Of a stretch of 64,000 nt of DNA, positions 8,836 to 16,676 are shown one piece after another. The notes under the pieces were generated by a model. It saw only the letters and a program-made list of their open reading frames with translations, ran no database searches and had not been told where the DNA came from. Every line of letters starts with the position of its first letter. The first letter of the stretch is position 1. A program made the translations under genes and the position numbers. This stretch comes from CAIXZV01 sp963697365 (GTDB lineage: Bacteria; Chloroflexota; Limnocylindria; Limnocylindrales; CSP1-4), in assembly GCA_963697365.1 (NCBI GenBank), contig CAVONT010000021.1, positions 124,001 through 188,000 of the forward strand. The letters run 5' to 3'.

Positions 8836-10037
8836 GGGCGGTCGTCCCGGGCCAGTCGTGACGTGCCGTCGGCCCCGGTCGTCACGGCCCACGCCGTCCC
8901 CACCGAGCGCAGGGCCGGATCGATGTCCTCGAGCGTGGTCGTCGTCACGAAGGCCTGCGGAAGTCCCGTGATGCGGCGGACCAGGTGGGCCCGGCGGTCG
9001 GGGTCGAGCTCCGAGAAGACGTCGTCGAGGAGCAGGAGTGGCGGGCGGCCGTCCAGCGCCGTCAACAGGTCCAGTTCCGCGAGCTTGAAGGCGAGGATCG
9101 CCGTTCGCTGCTGGCCCCGGCTGGCGAAGGTGGCCAGGGACCGGCCTGTCATCTCGAACACCAGGTCGTCGCGGTGCGGACCGATCAGGGTGGTCCCGTT
9201 CCAGACCTCCTTGTCGGCGGTCTCGGCCAGGCGTCGTGCGAGAGCGTCCCGCACCGACTCGCCGTCATGCTGCGGGGCGTTCGTGCTGTACGTCACGTGC
9301 AGCGGGGCGTCAGCCGCCTCGTCAGGCGCGATCTCCGCGTGGGCTGCCGCGAGCGGCCCCGCCAGGTCGGCCAGCAGCCGCATCCGTGCCTCCCGGACGG
9401 CCGTCCCGGCATCGAGCATGGTCTGGTCCCAGAAGCGGAGTTCGGCCCGCGTCGCCTGCTCCTCGCGGATCGCCCGCAGCAGCCCGTTGCGCTGCTGGAG
9501 CGCGCGACCGTACGTGGCCAGGTCACGCCCGTAGTGCGGCGACCGTTCCCCGGCGAGCCGGTCGAGCGCCTCGCGCCGCAGCGACGGGGAGCCTGCCACG
9601 AGCAGCATGTCCTCCGGCGCGAACATGACGGTCCGCAGCACCCCGTGCAGCGCGCCCGCGCGCCGGGCGACGCCGTTCACCCGGATGCGTTTGCGGGCAC
9701 CGCCGCTGGCGGTCCGGACCAGGGCGACCTCGACCGCGTCGCGCTCCTCCGGAAGGGTGTCCGCGCGGCCCACGCGCGCCTCGACCCGCGCCAGCTCCTG
9801 TCCCCAGCGGACGATCTCGCCCTCGGTGCTCGTGCGGTGGCTGCGGCCCCAGGCCAGCAGGACGATCGCCTCGAGCAGGCTCGTCTTGCCGGCGGCGTTG
9901 GCGCCCCAGACGAGCTGCGGGCCCGGCTCGAAGACGGCGTCGATCGCGGGATACCCGCGAAGGTCGCGGATGGTGATGCCCCGCAGGATCGGGGCGTCGG
10001 GCGCGGCGCTGGCGAGGCCGGGCTGCAGGTCCGTCAG
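8832..10037 (-). CDS. recF: DNA replication/repair protein RecF
   Basis: ABC-type SMC-like ATPase that helps load RecA at gaps. Walker A is GANAAGKTSLLEA, the signature region is SRGQQRTAILAFKLAEL, and Walker B is LLLLDDVFSELD. The C-terminus ends at 8832 and overlaps dciA by GTGA. The N-terminal region carries ILRGITIRDLRGYPAIDAVF, the usual RecF opening, but no ATG, GTG or TTG occurs in this frame after the last in-frame stop. The best start is CTG at 10037, whose CTGA overlaps the dnaN stop, giving 401 residues. A lost canonical start through an indel is the alternative. Confidence 0.88.
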   Translation of the reverse strand: MTDLQPGLASAAPDAPILRGITIRDLRGYPAIDAVFEPGPQLVWGANAAGKTSLLEAIVLLAWGRSHRTSTEGEIVRWGQELARVEARVGRADTLPEERDAVEVALVRTASGGARKRIRVNGVARRAGALHGVLRTVMFAPEDMLLVAGSPSLRREALDRLAGERSPHYGRDLATYGRALQQRNGLLRAIREEQATRAELRFWDQTMLDAGTAVREARMRLLADLAGPLAAAHAEIAPDEAADAPLHVTYSTNAPQHDGESVRDALARRLAETADKEVWNGTTLIGPHRDDLVFEMTGRSLATFASRGQQRTAILAFKLAELDLLTALDGRPPLLLLDDVFSELDPDRRAHLVRRITGLPQAFVTTTTLEDIDPALRSVGTAWAVTTGADGTSRLARDDRP

Positions 10038-11149
10038 GAGGTCGTCCGGACGGGCATCACGACGTGGATGTAGTCCCCGTCACCCACCGGCCGGAAGACG
10101 CCCGGCGAGAGGGGCCCGTTGAGCTCGAGCGAGAAGCGCTCCGCCGAGACGTTGGACAGCACGTCGTTGAGGTAGCGGGCATTGAACGCGATGGTGGTTG
10201 CGTCGCCCTCGACGGTGGACTCGACCTCGCCGGTGTAGTCACCGACCTCGGCCGTGGCAGTCACGGTGATGCCGGCCCCGTCGCCACCCACCTGGACCTT
10301 GACGATGTTGGCCGACGACGAGGCGATCAGCGCCGCCGGCCGCACGGCCCGGAGGAGCTCCTCGCGGTCGAACTCCGCTCGCGTCCCGTACCCGGCCGGG
10401 ATGACCTGCTGGTAGTTGGGGAACTGGCCGTCGATGAGGCGGCTGACGAGGTCGATCCCCTCGAGGTGGAAGAGGACCTGGTTGCGCGCCTGGGCAAGCA
10501 CCAGCTCCACGGGATCGTCGGTGTCCGACATGATCCGGCCGAGCTCTCCGAGGGCGCGGGCGGGAATCACGACCGCCACCGACTCGACTGCATCGATGAT
10601 GTCGACAGTGCGCACGGCGATCCGGTAGTTGTCGGCTGCGGCCAGGGTGAGCCGGCTGCCGTCGAACTTCGCCAGGACACCCGTCAGGATGGGGCGGGCC
10701 TCGTCGCTGGCTGCGGCGAAGGTCGTCTCCTCGAGCGCCTTCTTGAGGACCTTCTGGCTGATGCGGGTCGTGGGGCGCTCGCCGGCGGTCTGGATCGCCG
10801 GGAAGTCGTCGGCGTCGATGCCCCGCACATGGGTTGCGAAGCGCCCGGCCCGGATGTGCAGCGTGTCGGTGCCCTGGAGCTCGAGGTCGACTCGCTCGGA
10901 GCCCGGCAGGCTGTTGACCAGGTCCGTCAGGAGGCGTGCGGGGACCGTGGTGGCGCCATCGGTCTCGATCTTGCCGGGAACCCAGTAGGTGATGCCGATC
11001 TCGAGGTTGGTCGCGGTCAGCTTCAGGCCGGCGTCCTCCGTCCGGAGAAGGACATTGGCGAGCACCGGCAGAGTGCTGCGGCTCGACACGGCCCGCGACA
11101 CGACCGAGAGGCCGCGTGCGAGGTTCTCCTGCATGACCGAGAGCTTCAC
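10034..11149 (-). CDS. dnaN: DNA polymerase III sliding clamp (beta subunit)
   Basis: 371 residues, full length, beginning MKLSVMQENLARGLSVVSRAV and ending with the clamp's typical VVMPVRTTS. Three clamp folds of about 120 residues are evident; conserved pieces include RPILTGVLAKFDGSRLTLAAADNYR (split here as family landmarks) and a C-terminal FRPVGDGDYIHVV. The GTG start at 11149 follows a distant GGAG. The clamp tethers polymerase to DNA. Stop overlaps the recF start (CTGA). The 650-nt non-coding stretch upstream, before the dnaA stop, is the probable origin. Confidence 0.95.
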   Translation of the reverse strand: MKLSVMQENLARGLSVVSRAVSSRSTLPVLANVLLRTEDAGLKLTATNLEIGITYWVPGKIETDGATTVPARLLTDLVNSLPGSERVDLELQGTDTLHIRAGRFATHVRGIDADDFPAIQTAGERPTTRISQKVLKKALEETTFAAASDEARPILTGVLAKFDGSRLTLAAADNYRIAVRTVDIIDAVESVAVVIPARALGELGRIMSDTDDPVELVLAQARNQVLFHLEGIDLVSRLIDGQFPNYQQVIPAGYGTRAEFDREELLRAVRPAALIASSSANIVKVQVGGDGAGITVTATAEVGDYTGEVESTVEGDATTIAFNARYLNDVLSNVSAERFSLELNGPLSPGVFRPVGDGDYIHVVMPVRTTS

Positions 11150-11797
11150 GTCGAGTTGGTCTCCATCTTGAGCGGACGGTCCGGCGGCCCGAGAAATCGG
11201 CGCATCGTCCGGGTCCCGGTCCGGGCGTCGCGCGGGACCGCCCCGCGGTGTGGTCTCTGGGTGGACGTCCCTATCTTCTCATTCCGTCATCACCGTCATA
11301 TTGCCGTGGATCGTGTGGATCGTCGCGCTCAATCGTGCGGAGCGACGGTGTTGGTGACCTCCCGCCGGCGGTGGACCAGCGTGGAGCGACCCGGGGATGA
11401 CATGGGGATTGTGCCGTGGATGAATCACCGGCGCCTCATCACCTCCCCACAGAGGCTCCCGAAAGGGGCCGAGCTGCCCACAGACCGGTCCCCGGCATGC
11501 ACCCCCACCGTCCACGCTGAAGGCGGGTTGTCCACCGGAATTCGGGGCGCCGTCCACGGTCCGGGCGTCCTGCCGCCACGGGCGCGCGTCCTGCCTGATC
11601 CACGTGGGGGTCACCGGCGCGGCCGCCCCGCACGCGATCGGCGTGCACCTCGACCTCGCTACCAATCCCTCGCACGGCACGCCCCCTGGTGACTCCAAGC
11701 CGAGTCGGTCCGCGGTGTTCAAGGGCGGCATCTCGATCGGACGATCCGAGGCCACGGACTCGGCAGGACATGCCCCTCCGAGATCCGCCGGAGGGAG
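11150..11797. other. Non-coding dnaA-dnaN spacer, probable oriC
   Basis: 648 nt without a convincing gene between dnaN and dnaA. It holds many DnaA-box-like elements on both strands: TTGTCCACC (11528-11536, one mismatch to the GC-rich box TTGTCCACA), TGTGGATCG (11315-11323), CCCCACAG (about 11446), GCCCACAG (about 11476) and several isolated GTGGAC/GTCCAC cores. An AT-richer stretch (11271-11302, CTATCTTCTCATTCCGTCAT onward) is a candidate unwinding element in this very GC-rich DNA. The dnaA-dnaN interval is a classic origin position. The boxes are degenerate, so the call rests on clustering and context. Confidence 0.55.
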
Positions 11798-13163
11798 CTA
11801 CTCGGAGTGAATGAGCTCGCGGACCGCCGCGACCTCGCGCCGCAGCTCGTCGTTGACCTGCATCTCGCGGTTGATCTTGTCGCAGGCGTGCAGGACCGTC
11901 GAGTGGTCCCGGCCTCCCAGTTCGGCGCCGATGCGCAGCAGCGAGACATCGGTCTCCTCGCGCATCAGGAACATCGCGATCTGGCGCGGCATGACGATGG
12001 TCTTCTCGCGCTTCTGCCCTTTGAGGGCATCGAGGCCCACGCCGTAGTACTCCGACACCGTCTGCGCGATCCGCTCCGGGGTCACCTGGCGCTTCTTGGG
12101 GTTGTAGAGGACGTTGGACGAGGACCGCCTGGGCCAGCTCGATCGTGACCGGGCTCGCGTTCATGTTCGCGTAGGCCACGATCCGGTTGAGCGCGCCCTC
12201 GAGCTCGCGAATGTTCGAGACGACCTTGCGGGCGACGAACTCGATCACGTCCGACGCGATGGGCATCGCCTGCTCCTCGGCCTTGGCGCGCAGGATGGCG
12301 ATGCGCGTCTCGAGGTCCGGGGCGGTCAGGTCGGCGATCAGCCCCCACTCGAAGCGCGAGCGGAGCCGTTCCTCCAGGGTGAGGATCGCCTTGGGCGGCC
12401 GGTCCGAGGACAGCACGATCTGCTTGCCGTCCTCGTGGATCGTGTTGAACGTGTGGAAGAACTCCTCCTGCGTCCGCTCCTTGTCCGCGATGAACTGGAT
12501 GTCATCGATCAGGAGCAGGTCGATCCTGCGATAGCGGGCGCGGAACTCGTCGATCCGGCCCTGCTGGATGGAGGTGATGAACTCGTTGGTGAACTTCTCG
12601 GACGTGACGTACAGCACGCGCTTGCGCGGGAACCTGGTCGCGACCGCGTTGCCGATGGCGTGCATCAGGTGTGTCTTGCCGAGACCGACGCCGCCGTACA
12701 GGAACAGCGGGTTGTAGGCGTGGCCCGGACGCTCGGCCACCGAGAGCGACGCGGCGTGGGCCAGCCGGTTGGCCGACCCGACGATGAAGTTCGAGAAGGT
12801 GTAGCGGGCGTTCAGGTAGGTCGCACCGCCGGCCGGGCCCTCTGGGGCGCCGACCCGGGTGGGCTCGAGGCGCACGGGCTGCGCGGCGACCGCCGGGGCC
12901 TGCTCCGGGGCGTCCGCCGCGCCGATCACGACGAACTCGACCTGGACGCTGTACCCGACGACACGGGCCAGTGTCTGCGAGATCAGGGAGCGGTACCGGG
13001 TCTCGAGCCAGTCCTTGGCGAACCCGTTGGGGACCGCGATCTTGAACCGCTGGTCATCCACCTCGACGAGACGGGTGTCGCGGAGCCAGGTCTCATAGTT
13101 GGCAGGCGAAAGGGAAACCTGCAGCTCCCCAAGGGCCGCCCGCCAGACCTGCTTCGCGTCCAT
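11798..13163 (-). CDS. dnaA: Chromosomal replication initiator DnaA (one frameshift)
   Basis: Domain I starts MDAKQVWRAALGELQVSLSP; the AAA+ domain has Walker A GGVGLGKTHLMHA, Walker B LLLIDDIQFI and sensor regions (SNIRELEGALNRI). Domain IV has the DNA-binding signature GRDHSTVLHACDKI and ends at 11798. One extra base near 12119 shifts the frame between AQAVL and SNVLYNPKKRQVTPE; both sides are fully conserved. Since DnaA is essential this is most likely a sequence error. About 454 residues, normal size. Faces away from rpmH; a TTGCAG/TATTGT promoter lies upstream. Confidence 0.93.
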
Positions 13164-13326
13164 TCGTTCGATCGGATCCTGGACTACACGGATATCGATG
13201 GGTACGGCCGACCGCGGACCTGGTTCCAGGGAACCGCGAGACGGCGCCTGCCGACGCCCCTGCCGAGCCGCTCCGAGACTCCCCGGAGGGAGTCCTTTGG
13301 CGATCCCGGCGCCTCAGGGCTGCCGA

Positions 13327-13356
13327 ACAATACACCCCTCCGGACGGCCCCTGCAA
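13327..13356 (-). promoter_or_regulatory. Probable dnaA promoter
   Basis: On the minus strand: -35 TTGCAG (complement 13351-13356), 18-nt spacer, -10 TATTGT (complement 13327-13332), about 165 nt upstream of the dnaA ATG. AT content is locally raised. Sigma-70-like by match only. Confidence 0.5.
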
Positions 13357-13367
13357 GGCGATTCACG

Positions 13368-13386
13368 AATACCCCAGGGGAGTATT
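13368..13386. promoter_or_regulatory. Inverted repeat between dnaA and rpmH promoters
   Basis: AATACCCC-AGG-GGAGTATT, arms matching at 7 of 8 positions, sits just upstream of the dnaA -35 and about 110 nt upstream of the rpmH promoter. Symmetry and position suggest a binding site for a dimeric regulator, identity unknown. Confidence 0.4.
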
Positions 13387-13494
13387 ACGATGGGGCCGGG
13401 GACAGCGTTGCATCTGGCGGTTCGGGCGGCCCGCGGCCCGCGGCAGGAGACCTCTGTGGCGGTGCCCCAGGCCCTTCTCCCCCACGCGCGATGT

Positions 13495-13524
13495 TTGACA
13501 CTCCTTCGGGAGCGGCCATATGAT
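13495..13524 (+). promoter_or_regulatory. Strong promoter of rpmH operon
   Basis: -35 TTGACA (13495-13500), 18-nt spacer, -10 TATGAT (13519-13524). This is the closest match to the sigma-70 consensus that I found in the window, as expected for a ribosomal-protein operon. It leaves a leader of about 105 nt before rpmH. Confidence 0.75.
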
Positions 13525-13637
13525 CGCCGCTGACGAACACGCGCCGTCGCGCTTTCGGGCGCCCGGCGCGTTGCGTGCCTCTAGGGGTCGGAGTTTCCGG
13601 GTCCCAAGGCTGATGGAGAGGATCACGGACAGTCCCG

Positions 13638-13775
13638 ATGGGCAAGCCGACATTCCAGCCCAAGAAGCGCCATCGCGCGAAGGAGCACGGGTTCCGCGCC
13701 CGCATGAAGACCCCGGGCGGGCGCCGCGTTCTCGCTGCGCGTCGCGTCAGGGGCCGGCAGAAGCTGACCATCTGA
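13638..13775 (+). CDS. rpmH: Large ribosomal subunit protein bL34
   Basis: 45 residues: MGKPTFQPKKRHRAKEHGF followed by RARMKTPGGRRVLAARR and RVRGRQKLTI, a textbook bL34 with its basic helical composition. Component of the 50S subunit near the exit tunnel. The order rpmH-rnpA-yidD-yidC-khpB is conserved in most bacteria and places this block next to dnaA. ATG at 13638 is preceded by GGAGAGGATCACGG. It was too short to stand out in a length-filtered search but every residue block fits the family. Confidence 0.95.
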   Translation: MGKPTFQPKKRHRAKEHGFRARMKTPGGRRVLAARRVRGRQKLTI

Positions 13776-13810
13776 CCGGCGAGCGCAGTCACAACCCGCT
13801 GCGACTCGTC

Positions 13811-14146
13811 ATGCTCTCCCGCCCGGGCGATTTCGCCAGGCTGGCGGAGGGCGGCGTCGTGAGAAGCCACCCCCTGCTGGTCGGACGGTTCGTCCGGACA
13901 GACCTTGACCAGGCCCGGTTCGGGCTCGCGACCGGCAAGCGGCTCGGAGGAGCCGTGGTCCGGAACCGCGTCCGACGCCGGATCCGCGAGGTGCTCAGGG
14001 TGATGGCGCCCTCGTTCCAGCCAGGCTGGGACGTCCTCATCATCGCCCGGCCAGCGATCGTCGAAGCCGACCAGGACGCACTGGTCGGGGCAATCCGGCG
14101 GGTCCTCCGTTCGGGAGGGGTGCTCGGAGGCTCGAGCGAAACGTGA
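13811..14146 (+). CDS. rnpA: Ribonuclease P protein component
   Basis: About 111 residues from ATG 13811. The RNR motif region is LATGKRLGGAVVRNRVRRRIREVLR, central to binding pre-tRNA leader and P RNA; upstream is the usual FARLAEGGVVRSHPLLVGRF. The protein cofactor assists the catalytic RNA in tRNA 5'-end maturation. No strong SD is visible at ATG 13811; translation may be coupled to rpmH 35 nt upstream, and an upstream non-ATG start remains possible. Stop overlaps yidD by GTGA. Confidence 0.92.
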   Translation: MLSRPGDFARLAEGGVVRSHPLLVGRFVRTDLDQARFGLATGKRLGGAVVRNRVRRRIREVLRVMAPSFQPGWDVLIIARPAIVEADQDALVGAIRRVLRSGGVLGGSSET

Positions 14147-14361
14147 AGGGGATCGGCGTCTGGATCGGGGTGAGGCTCATCCGCCTCTACCGCCTCCTGT
14201 TCGCGTTCGTCCCCTCGTCGTGCCGATTCGAGCCCTCGTGCAGTCGCTACACCGAGCAGGCGATCCAGAAATACGGGCTGTGGCGCGGCAGCTGGATGGG
14301 AGCCAAGCGCATCGGCCGGTGTCACCCTTGGAATCCGGGCGGCTACGACCCGGTTCCGTGA
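14143..14361 (+). CDS. yidD: Membrane protein insertion efficiency factor YidD
   Basis: 72 residues from GTG 14143 (GTGA overlap with rnpA). Conserved cysteines and motif: CRFEPSCSRYTEQAI, then KYGLWRGSWMGAKRIGRCHPW and GGYDPVP. YidD is a small amphipathic protein at the inner face of the membrane that assists YidC-dependent insertion. Standard size and position. Confidence 0.93.
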   Translation: MKGIGVWIGVRLIRLYRLLFAFVPSSCRFEPSCSRYTEQAIQKYGLWRGSWMGAKRIGRCHPWNPGGYDPVP

Positions 14362-14378
14362 ATGGATAGAAGACGCGC

Positions 14379-15551
14379 GTGACGATCCGCACCAAGGAAA
14401 CTCTCGTCCGGCTTGCGCCGCTGCTCTTCGTGCTGCTGCTCGCGTTCGTGGTCTCGGCCTGCGGCCAGGCCCTGGCGCCCGGCGCCACGCAGGCGCCCAC
14501 GCCGACGCCCACTCCCCAGCTGCCGCTGGCACCGGCGGTTCCGGGCGCCAACCCGATCGACACGATCGCATGGCTGTTCACACCGGTCTTCCAGGCGCTG
14601 TTCATCACGATGGTCGGCTTCGACACGCTGACCGGCAACATCGCCGTCGCCATCATCCTGCTGACCGTCACGATCAAGCTGCTCACGACCCCGATCACCA
14701 CCAAGCAGCTCGTGTCGACGCGCAGGACGCAGTTGCTCCTGCCCGAGGTCAAGGCGATCCAGGCCAAGTACAAGGGCGACCGCGTCAAGTCCCAGCAGGC
14801 GGTGTCGGAGTTCTACAAGCAGCGCGGCATCAACCAGGCGGCCGGCTGCCTGCCGGCGCTGCTGACGATGGGCCTGCTGATCCCGATGTACTCGGTCATC
14901 AGCCAGGGCCTCTCCAACTACGACATCACGCCGATGCTGCAGGTCTTCGGAATCAACTTCGCCGAGATCTTCGGTATCACGTGCGATGCGGCGCCTGTCT
15001 ACAACGCCGCGGGACAGGTCACCAACCCCTGCCTGGACCCGATGGCCTTCGGGATCAACTGGAGCATCCCAGAGCCGCAGACCACCGGCCTGTCGATCCT
15101 CGGGTTCGGGATCAGCATCCTGGCGATCATGTCGGCACTCGTGCAGCTGGTCGCCTCGCGCCAGGCGCTGGCGCCGCAGGACCCGCGCACGGCCGACGAC
15201 CCCAACGTCAAGGTGCAGCGGCAGATGGCCTACTTCCTGCCCTTCATCTCGCTGATCTACGGCGGCATGCTGCCGGCCGGCCTGTTCCTCTACTGGATCT
15301 TCTCGTCCGTGATCCAGGTCTTCCAGCAGTTCCTCGTGGTGGGCTTCGGCGGGACCTTCCCGCTGTTCGGCCGGTACCCGAGACGGGCGGCCGAGTACCG
15401 GCCGCGCTACCACGTGACCATCCCGGAGCCCAAGTACACGACCCCGACGGAGGCCGCGAGCGCTTCCGAGCTCAACCGCGATGCGTCGGCCCAGTCGACG
15501 ATCCGGCCCAAACGCAGATCCCAAAACGCCCGACGAGGGAGGCGGCGCTGA
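14379..15551 (+). CDS. yidC: YidC/Oxa1 membrane protein insertase
   Basis: 390 residues, GTG start at 14379. Residues 1-25 look like a lipoprotein signal (LLLAFVVSACGQ), followed by a Pro/Thr linker and the five-helix Oxa1 core: ILLTVTIKLLTTPITTKQ, the cytoplasmic QAKYKGDRVKSQQAVSEFYK hairpin, GCLPALLTMGLLIPMYSV, and a final YFLPFISLIYGGMLPAGLFL. The tail is strongly basic (RPKRRSQNARRGRRR), a feature linked to ribosome contact in Oxa1-type proteins. It inserts membrane proteins with or without Sec. Lies between yidD and khpB. Confidence 0.93.
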   Translation: MTIRTKETLVRLAPLLFVLLLAFVVSACGQALAPGATQAPTPTPTPQLPLAPAVPGANPIDTIAWLFTPVFQALFITMVGFDTLTGNIAVAIILLTVTIKLLTTPITTKQLVSTRRTQLLLPEVKAIQAKYKGDRVKSQQAVSEFYKQRGINQAAGCLPALLTMGLLIPMYSVISQGLSNYDITPMLQVFGINFAEIFGITCDAAPVYNAAGQVTNPCLDPMAFGINWSIPEPQTTGLSILGFGISILAIMSALVQLVASRQALAPQDPRTADDPNVKVQRQMAYFLPFISLIYGGMLPAGLFLYWIFSSVIQVFQQFLVVGFGGTFPLFGRYPRRAAEYRPRYHVTIPEPKYTTPTEAASASELNRDASAQSTIRPKRRSQNARRGRRR

Positions 15552-15552
15552 C

Positions 15553-16578
15553 ATGAGCGAGTACCAGGAATTCACCGGAAAGTCCGTCGAGGAGGCCATC
15601 AAGGCCGCCTGTGATGCCTTCGCCGTCGGGCTCGGCGATCTCGACTTCGAGATCCTCACCCCGGGCAGCCGCGGCGTGCTGGGCATGGGCGCAGAGCCCG
15701 CCCGCATCGTCGCCGCGCCGCGCAGCGCCCTCGGTGGTGCCGCGCCGAAGCGCGAGGCCGCCGAGTCCAAGCCCCTGCCTGCGCCCCCGCCGCGCGAGGA
15801 CCGGCCGCGTCGCGAGTACGGCGACCGGGACCAGGGCGGCGACCGCGGCCCGCGCCGTGATGACCGCGGCCACAGCGACCGCGGCCACAGCGACCGCGGC
15901 CCGCGCCGTGATGACCGCGGCCCGCGCCGTGATGACCGCGGCCTCAGCGACCGCGGCCCGCGCCGCGACGACCGGGGCGGCACCCGGCCCGAAGCCGGGC
16001 GCCCGGCTCGCGGTGGGTCGGAGCTCTCCGCAGCCGAGGTTGCGGCGGTGACCACTGCCCGCGGCTCGCTCGCGATGGAGCGGGCCGAGCTCGAAGCCGC
16101 TGACGCCACACCCGAGGCGCTTGCCGCGGGCAAGGAGATCCTCGAGACGCTGATGGGCCATCTCGGCTTCGAGGGGGTCCGGGTGGAGATCCGCGAGGGG
16201 GAGACCAGCCGTCTCAACGTGGTCGGCGAGGACGCGGACCGCGAGGCCCTCGGCTCCCTCATCGGCCGGAAAGGCGAGCGCCTGTCCGCGCTCCAGCACC
16301 TCGTGAACCTCATGCTGTCGCGCCGCACGGGGCAGTGGACCCGCGTGCTCGTGGACGTCGAGGACTACCGCGGGCGCCGCGAGCGCCAACTCGTCGACCT
16401 TGCGACCCGCGCCGGCGAGCGAGTGGTCGAGACCGGCAAGATGCTCCAATTGGAGCCGATGCCGGCCTTGGAGCGCCGCTGGATCCACCTCGCCCTGCGC
16501 GACAACCCCGGCGTCGCCACCCAGTCGATCGGCGAGGAGCCGAACCGGCGCGTGGTGCTCCTGCCCCGCAACCAGTAA
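15553..16578 (+). CDS. khpB: KhpB/Jag RNA-binding protein with long Arg-Asp repeat linker
   Basis: 341 residues from ATG 15553, 1 nt after yidC. Jag_N domain (residues 1-55: FTGKSVEEAIKAACDAF, GSRGVLGMGAEPARIVA); low-complexity linker (about 80-155) made of GPRRDDRG / GHSDRG repeats; KH domain with LIGRKGERLSALQHLVNLM near residue 240; R3H region at the end (RRRERQL-like, RWIHLALRDNPGVATQSIG). The family binds RNA and is tied to cell-wall/division control. The DNA repeat spans about 15836-15975. Its linker is much longer than in most homologues I know. Confidence 0.9.
   Translation: MSEYQEFTGKSVEEAIKAACDAFAVGLGDLDFEILTPGSRGVLGMGAEPARIVAAPRSALGGAAPKREAAESKPLPAPPPREDRPRREYGDRDQGGDRGPRRDDRGHSDRGHSDRGPRRDDRGPRRDDRGLSDRGPRRDDRGGTRPEAGRPARGGSELSAAEVAAVTTARGSLAMERAELEAADATPEALAAGKEILETLMGHLGFEGVRVEIREGETSRLNVVGEDADREALGSLIGRKGERLSALQHLVNLMLSRRTGQWTRVLVDVEDYRGRRERQLVDLATRAGERVVETGKMLQLEPMPALERRWIHLALRDNPGVATQSIGEEPNRRVVLLPRNQ
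15836..15975 (+). repeat. In-frame Arg/Asp/Gly repeat in khpB
   Basis: About seven short units coding GPRRDDRG or GHSDRG/GLSDRG, built from an 18-24-nt DNA repeat (CCGCGGCCxCAGCGA and CGCCGTGATGACCGCGG variants). All units keep the frame, so copy number can vary without disrupting the protein. Confidence 0.8.
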
Positions 16579-16676
16579 CGCCGCACGCGCGCCACAGGGA
16601 GGACCGGGGGGACTTCAAGGTCCTTGGCGGACCTTCCTGCTACGATCCGGCTCCGTCCCACCGGGGTTTTGTCGCG

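Larger units (their letters stand above)
13164..13637. other. Divergent dnaA/rpmH intergenic region
   Basis: 474 nt with no supported gene. It contains the dnaA promoter, a 19-nt inverted repeat and the rpmH promoter, plus a GGAGGGAG-type GC-rich hairpin (CTCCCCGGAGGGAG, about 13279-13292). I saw no good DnaA boxes here, which favours the dnaA-dnaN side as origin. Confidence 0.6.
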
